Assembly (NCBI GenBank): GCA_017559505.1
Contig: JAFYSF010000036.1
Coordinates: forward strand, 1-64,000
Direction: 5' to 3'
DNA: 64,000 nt
Origin: Paludibacteraceae bacterium
Lineage (GTDB): Bacteria; Bacteroidota; Bacteroidia; Bacteroidales; Paludibacteraceae
The translations under genes were made by a program, and so were the position numbers. Position 1 is the stretch's first letter, and each line of letters opens with the position of its first letter. Under the pieces are notes generated by a model. That model was given only the letters and a program-made list of their open reading frames with translations. It did not search any database and was not told the origin of the DNA. Below, in pieces: positions 1-8,678 of the stretch.

Positions 1-1
1 A

Positions 2-865
2 GATCTCAATTCTCAAGTCTCAATTCTCAATTCTCAATTCGTTTATCCAGGCGAGGCAGTTGAGCATCCTGTTGTTTATATCCCTGTATTCCCAGGCACA
101 AACTGCGACTACGACATGGCTAAGGCGTTCCGCACAGCAGGTGCCGAAGTGCGCACATCGGTGTTCTGTAACCTTACTGCCGACGACATCGCACGCTCTA
201 TCGAAGTGATGGCTCGCGAAATCCGTGGTTGTCATATCTTGGCTCTTGCAGGTGGTTTCTCTTCTGGTGATGAACCTGATGGCTCTGCTAAATTCATTGC
301 TACAGTATTGAATAATAGTGATGTAGCCCGTGAAATTCATGCACTCATCGACCGCAAAGGTTTGATTATTGGTATTTGTAACGGTTTCCAAGCATTGGTT
401 AAATCAGGTCTTCTTCCTTATGGCCGTTTGGGTATGGTTACACCAGATAGCCCAACACTCTTCCGTAACAACATCAATCGCCATATCTCACAAATGGTTA
501 CAACTCGCATCAGCACAGTGAAATCTCCATGGTTGGCAGGATTCAACGTGGGCGATGAGCACACCATTGCAATGAGTCACGGCGAAGGTAAATTCGTAGT
601 GAGCGAAGAGTTGGCTCGCGAGTTGTTTGCCAAAGGTCAAGTGGCGTTCCAATATGTCGATGCTAATAGCAATATCACAATGCAATCGCCTGAAAACCCT
701 AATGGTTCAAGCTATGCAATCGAGGGTATTATTTCAGAAGATGGTTTGATTATTGGTAAGATGGGCCACACTGAGCGTTACGAAGAAAACATATTCAAAA
801 ACATTGCAGGTAACAAACGCCAACCTCTCTTCGAAAACGCAGTTCGCTACTTCCGCAAAAAATAA
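2..865 (+). CDS. purL: Phosphoribosylformylglycinamidine synthase, C-terminal part (partial)
   Basis: The frame is open from base 2 and is the 3' end of the large single-chain PurL, which converts FGAR to FGAM with glutamine in purine synthesis. What is visible is the class I glutaminase domain: it opens with VFPGTNCDYD, the nucleophile cysteine lies in GICNGFQ, and the His/Glu of the catalytic triad lies in MGHTERYE. The synthetase domains lie outside the window. Just before the glutaminase domain the frame runs through a CAATTCT heptamer array encoding NSQVSILNSQ, an extra segment in the interdomain linker. It heads a purine gene run (two purC types, purF). A start at 116 would lose the first glutaminase strand, so the upstream reading is preferred. 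Confidence 0.95.
   Translation, partial: DLNSQVSILNSQFVYPGEAVEHPVVYIPVFPGTNCDYDMAKAFRTAGAEVRTSVFCNLTADDIARSIEVMAREIRGCHILALAGGFSSGDEPDGSAKFIATVLNNSDVAREIHALIDRKGLIIGICNGFQALVKSGLLPYGRLGMVTPDSPTLFRNNINRHISQMVTTRISTVKSPWLAGFNVGDEHTIAMSHGEGKFVVSEELARELFAKGQVAFQYVDANSNITMQSPENPNGSSYAIEGIISEDGLIIGKMGHTERYEENIFKNIAGNKRQPLFENAVRYFRKK
5..40 (+). repeat. CAATTCT heptamer array inside purL
   Basis: About five tandem copies of a CAATTCT-type 7-mer (one unit reads CAAGTCT) read in frame as an Asn-Ser-Gln-rich linker. The same repeat class recurs in spacers and other genes of the window. Confidence 0.8.
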
Positions 866-879
866 GATGAAATTTTTTT

Positions 880-1092
880 GACAGAATGACAAAAAGACAA
901 ATTTTAGATTAGAGGTTATTATGTATAGTCCTTTAACAAATGCTTTGCTAAAAAACAAGTTTTTTATCTCGGCATAAAAATGACAGATTTTTAGTTACAC
1001 TTTTTTAATATGTCATTCTTTCGCCAAGATACGTCACAGACGTAGCGAGGCATATGTAAAGAGAGAAAATATGTTTTTATGTCATTTTGTCT
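880..1092. repeat. Inverted-end intergenic element, copy 1
   Basis: The purL-purC spacer is bounded by inverted 7-mer-like arms (GACAGAATGACAAAAAGACA on the left; the complement of GACAAAATGACATAAAAACA on the right). Its interior contains TGCTTTGCTAAAAAACAAG and CGCCAAGAT...GTAGCGAGGC. A second copy with the same layout lies at 2900-3084. No ORF is visible. It may be a small non-autonomous mobile element or a structured RNA; function unknown. Confidence 0.6.
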
Positions 1093-1115
1093 AAAAAAAC
1101 AAAAAAATAAATACA

Positions 1116-1832
1116 ATGGATTTCGAATTAAATAACCTTCTTTACGAAGGAAAAGCAAAACAGATATACGCAACCGAAGACCCTGATGTAGTGGTTGTTC
1201 ACTACAAAGACGATGCTTCGGCATACAATGGCATTAAGCGTGCGCAGATAGAGAATAAAGGTATTTGGAACAACAAAATATCATCTATCATCTATGCTCA
1301 ACTCGCTGATGCAGGCGTGAAAACACATTTCATTCAACGTCTTGACGACCGCAATCAGTTGTGTCATAAGGTAGATGTAATTCCTATCGAGTTTATCGTA
1401 CACAACTATGCAGCAGGCTCTATGGCGCGTCGTTTGGGTATCGAAGAGGGTACAAAACTCAATACAACAATCTTCGAGTGCTGTTATAAAAATGAAGAAC
1501 TCGACGACCCAATTATCAACGAGCACCATGCCGTAGCACTTGGGCTCTCTACTTACGAAGAGATGGCAGAAGTGCATAAAATAGTTGAGAAAATCAACAA
1601 TCTTTTGATTCCACTATTTGCTGACCTCGACGTTATTTTGGTTGATTTCAAAGCCGAATTTGGTCGCCTCGAAGATGGTACCCTTGTGCTTAGCGACGAA
1701 CTTAGTCCTGACACATGTCGCCTTTGGGACGTAGAAACTCAAGATAGTCTCGACAAAGACCGCTTCCGTCGCGACCTCGGCCGCGTAGGCGAAGCATACC
1801 AAGAAATCCTCAATCGTTTGATGAAGTTGTAA
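1116..1832 (+). CDS. purC: SAICAR synthase, short bacterial type
   Basis: This 238-residue protein should ligate aspartate to CAIR with ATP, giving SAICAR in purine synthesis. The N-terminus [11 protein letters not shown], followed by [21 protein letters not shown] and the C-terminal [14 protein letters not shown], are hallmarks of the compact PurC family of Firmicutes and proteobacteria. Length fits that family. It is followed directly by a second SAICAR synthase of a different, longer type (1939-2883), an unusual tandem of two non-identical enzymes for one step. No frameshift is seen and both look intact. Confidence 0.93.
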   Translation: MDFELNNLLYEGKAKQIYATEDPDVVVVHYKDDASAYNGIKRAQIENKGIWNNKISSIIYAQLADAGVKTHFIQRLDDRNQLCHKVDVIPIEFIVHNYAAGSMARRLGIEEGTKLNTTIFECCYKNEELDDPIINEHHAVALGLSTYEEMAEVHKIVEKINNLLIPLFADLDVILVDFKAEFGRLEDGTLVLSDELSPDTCRLWDVETQDSLDKDRFRRDLGRVGEAYQEILNRLMKL

Positions 1833-1858
1833 TAATAGGAAATTTATTCCACTACAAC

Positions 1859-1897
1859 AGCAACCTTCAAGCAACCTTCACCGAAGAAGACTGACAT
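1859..1897 (+). repeat. Dispersed CAAGCAACC element
   Basis: Contains CTTCAAGCAACCTTCACC followed by GAAGAAGACTGACA, nearly identical to 12851-12901 and to the complement of 59321-59360. It immediately precedes the heptamer array upstream of the second purC. Confidence 0.7.
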
Positions 1898-1898
1898 C

Positions 1899-1936
1899 TT
1901 TTCAACTTTCAACTTTCAACTTTCAACTCTCAACTT
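1899..1936 (+). repeat. TTTCAAC/TCTCAAC heptamer array upstream of the second purC
   Basis: Five tandem 7-mers (four TTTCAAC, one TCTCAAC) end only a few bases before the ATG at 1939, so they form the translation leader. Similar arrays precede the genes at 7728, 17547, 22777, 24815 and 34801. Confidence 0.85.
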
Positions 1937-1938
1937 AT

Positions 1939-2883
1939 ATGAAAGCATTAACAGCAACTGAATATAATTTCCCTGGTCAAACCAAGGTTTATCACGGCAA
2001 AGTGCGTGATGTTTACACCGTGTCGGGCAATCGTCTTGTGATGGTAGCATCTGACCGTATTTCAGCTTTCGACGTAATACTTCCAAAAGGTATTCCGTTC
2101 AAAGGTCAAATTCTCAATCAAATTGCAGCTCAATTCCTTGATGCAACTGCAGATATCTGTCCTAACTGGAAATTGGCTACGCCAGACCCTATGGTTACTG
2201 TAGGTGTGGCTTGCGAAGGCTATCCAGTAGAAATGATTGTGCGTGGCTACCTCTGTGGTAGTGCATGGCGTGCGTATAAAAATGGTGTGCGCGAAATCTG
2301 TGGTGTCAAACTCCCAGAAGGTATGCGCGAAAACGAACGCTTCCCAGAGCCAATCATCACTCCTACAACAAAAGCCGAAATTGGCGAACACGATGAAGAT
2401 ATCTCTCGCGAAGAGATTATCGCTCAAGGTCTTGTGTCTGAAGAAGAATATCGTGTGCTCGAGCAATACACTTTGGCTCTATTCAAACGTGGTACTGAAA
2501 TTGCAGCTAAACGTGGTCTTATTCTCGTAGATACTAAATACGAATTTGGTAAATGTGATGGCAAAATCTATCTTATGGACGAAATCCATACGCCAGATTC
2601 AAGCCGTTACTTCTATTCAGAAGGCTATGAAGAAAACTTTGCAGCAGGTCAACCACAACGTCAATTAAGTAAAGAATTCGTGCGCGAGTGGTTGATGGAA
2701 AATGGCTTCCAAGGCAAAGAAGGCCAACAAGTGCCTGAAATGACTGACGAAGTAGTAGCTGGTATTTCTGCTCGTTATCAAGAACTCTACGAAAACATCG
2801 TAGGCGAAAAATTCGTTCCTGCAGCCGAAGACGAAGACCTTCTCGCTCGCATCGAACGTAATGTTACTGAGTATCTAAAATAA
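1939..2883 (+). CDS. purC: SAICAR synthase, long (Ade1-like) type
   Basis: This 314-residue enzyme is the form I know from Bacteroides and yeast (Ade1-like). Motifs are [10 protein letters not shown] (nucleotide-binding N-terminus), [52 protein letters not shown] and DTKYEFG...[12 protein letters not shown]. It catalyses the same ATP-dependent aspartate ligation as the preceding gene but belongs to the other subfamily. The ATG sits just after a TTTCAAC heptamer array, which is therefore part of its 5' leader and could influence translation. The gene appears intact. Confidence 0.95.
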   Translation: MKALTATEYNFPGQTKVYHGKVRDVYTVSGNRLVMVASDRISAFDVILPKGIPFKGQILNQIAAQFLDATADICPNWKLATPDPMVTVGVACEGYPVEMIVRGYLCGSAWRAYKNGVREICGVKLPEGMRENERFPEPIITPTTKAEIGEHDEDISREEIIAQGLVSEEEYRVLEQYTLALFKRGTEIAAKRGLILVDTKYEFGKCDGKIYLMDEIHTPDSSRYFYSEGYEENFAAGQPQRQLSKEFVREWLMENGFQGKEGQQVPEMTDEVVAGISARYQELYENIVGEKFVPAAEDEDLLARIERNVTEYLK

Positions 2884-2899
2884 TATTTTTTTGTCATTA

Positions 2900-3084
2900 G
2901 ACATAATGACATAAAGACAAATTGTTATATTACAGATGCTTTGCTAAAAAACAAGTTTTTTTCGGCATAAGAATGACATATTTTTAGTTACATTCTTTTA
3001 TATGTCATTTGTTCGCCAAGATATGCCATAGGCATAGCGAGGCGTATGTAAAAAGAAAAAATATGTTGTTTTGTCATTCTGTCT
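2900..3084. repeat. Inverted-end intergenic element, copy 2
   Basis: Same architecture as 880-1092: inverted arms (GACATAATGACATAAAGACA and its complement-like partner near 3062-3084), the interior block TGCTTTGCTAAAAAACAAG, and CGCCAAGATATGCC...GGCATAGCGAGGCG. Located between the second purC and purF. Confidence 0.6.
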
Positions 3085-3162
3085 AAAAAACATAAATAAA
3101 AAAACAAGGCGAAGCCGAGTAAAGTCTTGTTACTCGTTATTCGCTGCTAATAGTCATAAAAG

Positions 3163-4548
3163 ATGAAAAACGAAATTCACGAAGAATGTGGTGTATTTGG
3201 TGTATGGGGTGTGAAAGATGCCGCTAATCTTGCCTATTACGGACTACATGCTTTGCAACATCGTGGTCAAGAGGCTTGTGGTATCGTCTGCGTCGATGCC
3301 GACAAGGAATTTAGCCGTGTGAAAGGCGAAGGTTTAGTTACCGAAGTTTTTAACGAGAAAAATCTTGTTAATCTCAAAGGCGATTGTGCTATTGCTCACG
3401 TGCGTTATGCCACTGCTGGTGGGGCTGGTATTGAGAATGTGCAACCATTCTTCTTCCGTCATCATACAGGTAATTTTGCTCTTGCCCACAATGGTAATCT
3501 TGTTAACTCTCGCGAGTTAGCGCGTTATCTCGAACATAAAGGTAGCCTCTTCCAATCTACATCAGATAGCGAATTGTTGGCTCACCTTATCAAAAAGGAA
3601 AATAATACCAAACATCGTATTCACAATATTATCGATGCCCTCAATATGATTGAAGGTGCATTTGCATTCCTCATTCTTAGCGACAAACGCCTCTATTGCG
3701 CTCGCGACAAATATGGTTTGCGCCCATTGTCTATCGGTAAACTTAACGATGGCTATGTGGTAAGTTCCGAGACATGTGCGTTGGATGTAGTAGGTGCCGA
3801 ATTTGTTCGCGATGTAGAGCCGGGCGAAATTGTAGTGATTGATGCCGAAGGTCTCCATTCATTCACGTATTCACAATTCAAACGTCACTATATGTGCGCA
3901 ATGGAGTATGTCTATTTTGCTCGTCCTGATAGTGATATTGACGGTGTGAACGTGCATGCTTATCGCAAAGAGTCAGGTAAAATTCTCTATCGCGAATGTC
4001 CGGTTGAGGCTGATATCGTAATTGGTGTGCCTGATTCGAGCCTTAGTGCAGCTATTGGTTATGCCGAAGAGAGTGGTATTCCTTACGAAATGGGATTGAT
4101 TAAAAATAAATATATTGGTCGTACATTCATCCAACCAAGCCAAGAGTTACGTGAAAAAGGTGTACGTATGAAACTTTCGGCTGTGCGTTCTATCGTGAAA
4201 GGCAAACGTGTGGTAATGATTGACGACTCAATCGTTCGTGGCACAACATCACGTCGCATTGTCAATCTCTTGAAAGAGGCAGGAGCCGTAGAAGTTCACG
4301 TTCGTATTGCATCTCCACCTTATTGCCATCCATGCTATTATGGTGTAGATACAGCAACTTACGAAGAGTTGATTTCTGCACGTATGTCAGTCGAAGAGTT
4401 GTGCGAAAAGATTGGTGCCGATTCTCTTCAATTCCTCTCTGTTGAAGGTCTTTACAAGAGTGGTCGTCGCACCGAACTCTGTGCCGCCTGCTTCTCTGGT
4501 AAATATCCAACTTCGCTCTATGGTGGAGAAAATAAACAATGCAAATAA
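3163..4548 (+). CDS. purF: Amidophosphoribosyltransferase
   Basis: PurF commits PRPP to purine synthesis by transferring glutamine nitrogen to give phosphoribosylamine. The N-terminal Ntn glutaminase starts MKNEIHEECGVFG; Cys9 would be the nucleophile exposed after removal of a short propeptide. HRGQEACG, the RYATAGG loop and HNGNLVN follow. The PRTase domain carries VVMIDDSIVRGTTSRR. Cysteines in MCAMEYVYFARPDS, PPYCHPCYYG and CAACFSGKYP match the [4Fe-4S] type of PurF (as in Bacillus). Length (461 residues) is normal. A strong terminator follows, closing the purine run. Confidence 0.96.
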   Translation: MKNEIHEECGVFGVWGVKDAANLAYYGLHALQHRGQEACGIVCVDADKEFSRVKGEGLVTEVFNEKNLVNLKGDCAIAHVRYATAGGAGIENVQPFFFRHHTGNFALAHNGNLVNSRELARYLEHKGSLFQSTSDSELLAHLIKKENNTKHRIHNIIDALNMIEGAFAFLILSDKRLYCARDKYGLRPLSIGKLNDGYVVSSETCALDVVGAEFVRDVEPGEIVVIDAEGLHSFTYSQFKRHYMCAMEYVYFARPDSDIDGVNVHAYRKESGKILYRECPVEADIVIGVPDSSLSAAIGYAEESGIPYEMGLIKNKYIGRTFIQPSQELREKGVRMKLSAVRSIVKGKRVVMIDDSIVRGTTSRRIVNLLKEAGAVEVHVRIASPPYCHPCYYGVDTATYEELISARMSVEELCEKIGADSLQFLSVEGLYKSGRRTELCAACFSGKYPTSLYGGENKQCK

Positions 4549-4551
4549 TAT

Positions 4552-4589
4552 AAAAAGTCCGTTTTCAAACAAAGAGAACGGACTTTTTT
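4552..4589 (+). terminator. Rho-independent terminator after purF
   Basis: Stem AAGTCCGTT / AACGGACTT followed by a T run, beginning three bases after the purF stop. Confidence 0.85.
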
Positions 4590-4616
4590 ATTGATGCCTG
4601 ATATAAATAAAAAGTA

Positions 4617-4685
4617 GGGACGCACGGCTCGTGCGTCCGCCAATATCGCCTTGTTAATATTGTAACGACGCACGGCTCGTGCGTC
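4617..4685. repeat. Two palindromes GACGCACG-GCT-CGTGCGTC
   Basis: Perfect 8-base stems with a GCT loop occur twice (4619-4637 and 4667-4685), separated by about 30 bases. They are GC-rich against an AT-rich spacer, in the manner of REP-like dispersed palindromes. Confidence 0.7.
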
Positions 4686-4752
4686 CGCTCAATCGCAAGG
4701 TAAAAATACATATAAACCACAATAAATAGCACTCTTTTTTCATTCCAAAACT

Positions 4753-4784
4753 TTTGGTTGTTTAGAAAATAATTCTTACCTTTG
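4753..4784 (+). promoter_or_regulatory. Bacteroides-type promoter (distal)
   Basis: TTTG at 4753-4756, a 20-base spacer, then TACCTTTG at 4777-4784, matching the Bacteroidota -33/-7 consensus. Would give a leader of about 100 bases to the lipoprotein gene at 4896. Confidence 0.6.
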
Positions 4785-4826
4785 CAATTGCAACTCATGC
4801 CGATTGGGTCATATTGGGAGGGGCTG

Positions 4827-4857
4827 TTGTTATATTGGAAAAAATGTTTTAACTTTG
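4827..4857 (+). promoter_or_regulatory. Bacteroides-type promoter (proximal)
   Basis: TAACTTTG at 4850-4857 with a TTG-type -33 about 19-20 bases upstream. It is a second candidate promoter for the gene at 4896. Confidence 0.45.
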
Positions 4858-4895
4858 TAACATTGTTTTATTGACTTATTAAAATGGAGGTTTTT

Positions 4896-5540
4896 ATGCG
4901 AAAAATGTTTTTATTATCGTTTGCGCTTATTGTAGCGACTTTTGTTTCGTGCGAAAGACCAGATTTGTATGTTGATGAGCCGTACGAGCCAACTGCTAGT
5001 ATTCATGAGTATATTACTACTCCAGAGGGAGTGGAAGTTACTGATAAGGCGCAAGCAAGAAAAGTTGTAGAAAGTTTCTTGGACGAAATTAATGTTAATT
5101 TTTCGACTGGAGAGCCAGATGTTGATGAGAATTTAATTTTTGATGCTCATTATCATTTTCAGGTGTATTATAAGGGTGTTTTGTATAAAAGTCATAAAAT
5201 ATCACTGCATCAAAGGCGAGACTCAGAAAATAATTGTATGTCGACAACAAACCTGTTGATATCAGGAAACGAATTGTTTTATAATGATATTTCGGTTGAA
5301 CCAAAACTGTCTAAAGAAGAAGCTTTGAAATATTTAAAGCGAAGTGATAGAGCAATAAAAGATGAGGTGATAAAATCGGAACCAGAAATGTTGATTTTTA
5401 AAGGATCGGGAGAGGGTGATGTTCCGCAGTTGGCTTATAGAATAAGGGTTGATATTTCGATATTTGACCGTTGGGACTATTATGTGTCGGCTCTCACAGG
5501 GAAGGTGTTGGAAAGATGGTATCAAGGGGCTATTAGTTGA
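4896..5540 (+). CDS. Lipoprotein with PepSY/protease-propeptide-like C-terminus
   Basis: The start at 4896 (MRKMFLL) is preferred over 4884 because GGAGG lies just upstream and the signal peptide then begins normally. The hydrophobic stretch ends in a lipobox, FVSC, so the product should be lipid-anchored. The mature part (about 195 residues) has no catalytic motif I recognise. Its C-terminus, RIRVDISIFDRWDYYVSALT followed by GKVLERW, resembles the end of PepSY or fungalysin-type propeptides. Two promoters precede it. The remnant downstream (5563-5703) suggests degraded neighbours of similar kind. Function unknown. Confidence 0.75.
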   Translation: MRKMFLLSFALIVATFVSCERPDLYVDEPYEPTASIHEYITTPEGVEVTDKAQARKVVESFLDEINVNFSTGEPDVDENLIFDAHYHFQVYYKGVLYKSHKISLHQRRDSENNCMSTTNLLISGNELFYNDISVEPKLSKEEALKYLKRSDRAIKDEVIKSEPEMLIFKGSGEGDVPQLAYRIRVDISIFDRWDYYVSALTGKVLERWYQGAIS

Positions 5541-5562
5541 GGTTAGAGATAATAATGTTTAA

Positions 5563-5703
5563 TATAGTTTAATTCGTTCTGAAATGTTTGAAGATGTTCC
5601 TGAATTTATGTTATCAACGGATGGTCTTATTCATGGTGTATATATCATGCAAATATATCGAATGGCGAATTTAGTGATATTCAAAAATTAATTGTAAAAT
5701 AGT
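5563..5703 (+). pseudogene. Fragment of a degraded coding sequence
   Basis: After an in-frame stop the frame reads as plausible protein (SEMFEDVPEFMLSTDGLIHG), then loses frame. A +1-shifted frame continues as ISNGEFSDIQKLIVK and ends in TAG at 5701. The two pieces fit one reading broken by a single indel, with no start codon. It looks like the tail of a lost lipoprotein gene. Confidence 0.35.
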
Positions 5704-5720
5704 CTAACTACTTAAAAATT

Positions 5721-6236
5721 ATGAAAAAGTTAATTTTTATTATTTCTCTATCCGCACTAATATTAGTAGGATGCGAAGAAAAATATAAATCTAAAATTTG
5801 GATAAATCCTAATATCGAATATTGTGGAGTAACTGCTACTATAGATAGTTTAGAATGGTTTAAAAATGATTTCCAACCCGCATTTGATGAATTAAATAAC
5901 AATTACGAATATTGTTATAATTATTATTCTGAATATATATATTTATACAGAAATAATAAAACACAAGAAGATTTTGTTGTTACATGTCGCTATTTAGAAA
6001 ACCCAAATTGGTATGGAATTGTACTTTATCGTTGCGATGGAACAATAATTAATCAAGGGTATTTTTCTTTTACCAATGACAATTGGGATAAACCACAAAA
6101 AATTCCTAACAAAAATTCATCATCACGCTTAATTTGTGATTCTTGTGAAACATTCTTTAAAACTCATACGTTAATTGATACCATAGCATATTGGAAAATT
6201 AACCCTAATTTAGAAGCTATAAAAGAATTAAAATGA
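5721..6236 (+). CDS. Small lipoprotein of unknown function
   Basis: 171 residues. MKKLIFIISLSALILVGC is a clear lipoprotein signal with Cys18 as the lipidated residue. The mature part is rich in Tyr, Asn and Trp and contains a possible cysteine pair in CDSCETFF. I do not recognise a family. The gene is notably AT-rich compared with the purine genes upstream, as is common for acquired surface lipoproteins. It is monocistronic: a degraded fragment lies upstream and a strong terminator follows 15 bases after its stop. Confidence 0.7.
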   Translation: MKKLIFIISLSALILVGCEEKYKSKIWINPNIEYCGVTATIDSLEWFKNDFQPAFDELNNNYEYCYNYYSEYIYLYRNNKTQEDFVVTCRYLENPNWYGIVLYRCDGTIINQGYFSFTNDNWDKPQKIPNKNSSSRLICDSCETFFKTHTLIDTIAYWKINPNLEAIKELK

Positions 6237-6251
6237 ATAAATAAAAGAAAT

Positions 6252-6287
6252 AGCAGACACTTATTTGTTGGGTGTCTGCTTTTTTTC
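6252..6287 (+). terminator. Rho-independent terminator
   Basis: Stem AGCAGACAC / GTGTCTGCT with an 11-base loop followed by seven T residues. Confidence 0.85.
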
Positions 6288-6340
6288 TAACGGTTGATGG
6301 TTGTTTTAAGCTCATTTAGGCTTTGCTTTCGTCTTACCCT

Positions 6341-6720
6341 TTAGCAACCCTCAAGCAAACTGCTCCTTAGAAAACAGACATCTTCACACCCATCATTTAC
6401 AAAGTTTGCAAAGTTAAATGACTATATTTTTAGAAACGTGATAATAAATTTAGGAATATGTCTATATTTTCAGAAAATATGTCTATTTATTTAGGAAAAT
6501 AATTAAAAAAATGTCTACTTATTTTAGGAAAAGACACACCCTCATAATACCAACTTTGCAACTGCAAAGTTGCAAAGTTTAACTAAATATCTGATTATCA
6601 AAAATAACGCCATGTTTCATGCCCAAACCCAAATAAAGCCATCTTCCGTATAACTGCAACACAATCAATCTCTTATCCCAACTTTGTATACTTTGCAAAC
6701 TTTGCAACCCCTTATTCCCT
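6341..6720. repeat. TTTGCAA-rich intergenic repeat, copy 1
   Basis: This gene-free spacer begins with a CAAGCAA element (CTCAAGCAAACTGCTCC, then GAAAACAGACATCTTCACAC). It continues with several self-complementary TTTGCAA / AGTTGCAAAGTT blocks and phrases such as TTTTAGGAAAAGACA. The spacer at 53601-53910 has the same elements in the same order, so the two are copies of one long intergenic repeat. No coding potential seen. Confidence 0.55.
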
Positions 6721-6777
6721 TTAAACACCAATAAAAACATCTATTTAACACGTTTTCTTATTATATTTGTTTTATAC

Positions 6778-6808
6778 TTTGTAATACCAAAAAAAAATAC
6801 TATCTTTG
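6778..6808 (+). promoter_or_regulatory. Promoter of the DUF4199 operon, separated from it by a MITE
   Basis: TTTG at 6778-6781, exactly 19 bases, then TATCTTTG at 6801-6808. The only gene downstream is at 7138, with the 292-base element at 6821-7112 in between. Confidence 0.65.
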
Positions 6809-6820
6809 TATGATTTATTA

Positions 6821-7112
6821 GGGGACTTCTGTAAATTGCCTTGCGAATAAAATTTGAATTTTTAACGAGCAGATTATTAGTTTTTTATTTAGACTAATAG
6901 CGAGCTATTCGGCTGAATAAAAAGCTAATAAGGTGCCGTTAAAAAACACTTTTTTCGATTAACGAGAGCAATAAAGTTTACTTTAATTGCCGAGTGTAGA
7001 AAAAAGCTTGATAAAAAATTTTATGCAAGAGTTTTTGAAGTTTAAAATAAGAATTAATAAAACGGGGAACTATAAGTCTTGAAACGGAGGTGAAAAATTT
7101 ATAGAAGTCCCC
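6821..7112. mobile_element. 292-base MITE-like element
   Basis: The ends are near-perfect terminal inverted repeats: GGGGACTTCTGTAAATT on the left, AATTTATAGAAGTCCCC on the right. TA lies on both outer sides (6819-6820 and 7113-7114), consistent with a TA target duplication. There is no transposase ORF, so it must be non-autonomous. A 48-base piece of the same left end occurs at 10443-10490. It sits in the leader of the DUF4199 gene. Confidence 0.75.
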
Positions 7113-7137
7113 TAACTTCGAAAAAATGGGAGCAAAT

Positions 7138-7632
7138 ATGAATAAACATGCCATGAATTTTGGCGCAATAATAGGAGTAATCTTTTCGATTAACTTCTTG
7201 ATAACTACGATTAAAAGTCTTGCCTTTGCACAATATATATTCGTTGTTATTATCGTGTATGCAGTATATAAATTTGCGATACATTGTCGTGAGAATGTGA
7301 TGGAAGGCTCTATCTCTTATGGCTCGGCATTGTGGTATGTGATGCAACTTTTTATGTATGGGTCGATGATTTCGGCTTTGGTGCGTTATATATTCTACAT
7401 GTATATTAAGCCCGATTTCTTGCAAAATCAGTTGAACGAAACAATGCAAGCCTTGCAAGGAACGCCTATGGCTGAGATTGTTACGGGCGATGTTTATCAA
7501 CAAACAATGGAATTGATGACACCACTAAATATGGCTCTTCAGTCAATATGGTTAAATCTCATTTTAGGTTTATTGTTGGGCTTAGTTATAGCCGGAATAG
7601 TGAAAAAACAAAATATTTTTAAAGCAGAATAA
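7138..7632 (+). CDS. DUF4199 family membrane protein
   Basis: Integral inner-membrane protein of about 164 residues, with hydrophobic segments near residues 8-28, 33-50, 65-85 and 137-155 and a short Lys-rich C-terminus. The pattern and the neighbouring glycosyltransferase match the DUF4199 family of Bacteroidota; its molecular role is not known. The start at 7138 (MNKHAMNF) is chosen over 7126 because a GGGAG lies just upstream. The promoter at 6778 is separated from the gene by the inserted MITE. It is followed by a TTTCAAC heptamer array and the glycosyltransferase gene. Confidence 0.8.
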   Translation: MNKHAMNFGAIIGVIFSINFLITTIKSLAFAQYIFVVIIVYAVYKFAIHCRENVMEGSISYGSALWYVMQLFMYGSMISALVRYIFYMYIKPDFLQNQLNETMQALQGTPMAEIVTGDVYQQTMELMTPLNMALQSIWLNLILGLLLGLVIAGIVKKQNIFKAE

Positions 7633-7689
7633 ATTAATAATTAAGTTGTTAATTTTTCTGAAGCAAAAATCTTGAGCGAAGCGAAAAAT

Positions 7690-7719
7690 TTTCAACTTTC
7701 AACTTTCAACTCTCAACTT
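7690..7719 (+). repeat. TTTCAAC/TCTCAAC heptamer array
   Basis: Four tandem 7-mers end eight bases before the ATG of the glycosyltransferase gene, so they form part of its leader. Confidence 0.85.
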
Positions 7720-7727
7720 GAAAAATT

Positions 7728-8678
7728 ATGGATATATCAGTAATAGTGCCTCTTTTCAATGAGGCTGAGTCGTTGCCAGAGCTTTATGCTTGGATTCAAC
7801 GAGTGATGAATGAGAATAAATTCACTTATGAAGTTATATTTATAAATGATGGTAGTACTGATGATTCTTGGAAAGTTATCCAAGATTTGAAGGCTAAATC
7901 GGATAATGTGCGTGCTATTCGTTTCCGTCGTAATTATGGCAAATCTCCTGCACTGTTTTGTGGTTTTGAACGTGCCGAGGGCGATGTGGTTATCACAATG
8001 GATGCCGATTTGCAAGATTCGCCAGATGAAATACCTGAACTCTATCGTATGGTGATGAAAGATGGATATGATCTTGTATCTGGTTGGAAACAAAAACGTT
8101 ATGATAATACTTTTACAAAGAATATTCCTTCAAAAATCTATAACGCCACCGCACGTAAGGTTACTGGCTTGAAACTTCACGACATGAACTGCGGTTTGAA
8201 GGCATATCGCAAAGAGGTGATTAAAAACATTGAGGTCTATGGCGAAATGCACCGTTATATTCCTTATTTGGCTAAAAATGCGGGCTATACAAATATTGGT
8301 GAGAAGGTTGTTATTCACCGCAAACGTCAATATGGCGTTTCTAAATTTGGTTTAGAACGTTTTGTCAATGGCTATCTCGACCTATTTTCTCTATATTTCC
8401 TTGATAAATTTGGCAAACAACCAATGCACTTCTTCGGATTGTGGGGTAGTGTGATGTTTTTGCTTGGTTTTGTGGCGGTTGTGGCGGTTGGTGCAATGAA
8501 GTTGATTGCTTTGGCTAAGGGCATTCCTGCTCCACTTGTAACTGATACTCCATATTTTTATATTGCACTCACAATGATGTTGTTGGGTACGCAGATGTTC
8601 CTCTCTGGCTTTGTTGGCGAATTGATAAGTCGCTCAAATGCCGAACGTAATAAATATCATATTGCAGAAGAATTATGA
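7728..8678 (+). CDS. Membrane glycosyltransferase family 2 (DPM1/ArnC-like)
   Basis: The 316-residue protein has an N-terminal GT-A domain: ISVIVPLFNEAESL, INDGSTDDSW and the metal-binding MDADLQDSPDEIP. Two C-terminal hydrophobic segments follow (about residues 232-255 and 270-292). This layout is that of polyprenyl-phosphate sugar transferases, which load a sugar onto a lipid carrier at the cytoplasmic membrane face. The sugar and acceptor cannot be told from sequence. Its stop overlaps the next start by four bases (ATGA), so the two are translationally coupled. Confidence 0.9.
   Translation: MDISVIVPLFNEAESLPELYAWIQRVMNENKFTYEVIFINDGSTDDSWKVIQDLKAKSDNVRAIRFRRNYGKSPALFCGFERAEGDVVITMDADLQDSPDEIPELYRMVMKDGYDLVSGWKQKRYDNTFTKNIPSKIYNATARKVTGLKLHDMNCGLKAYRKEVIKNIEVYGEMHRYIPYLAKNAGYTNIGEKVVIHRKRQYGVSKFGLERFVNGYLDLFSLYFLDKFGKQPMHFFGLWGSVMFLLGFVAVVAVGAMKLIALAKGIPAPLVTDTPYFYIALTMMLLGTQMFLSGFVGELISRSNAERNKYHIAEEL

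Noticed and set aside
4262-4510. Minus-strand ORF opposite the purF 3' end
   Set aside because: It is an antisense shadow of a well-defined purF frame.
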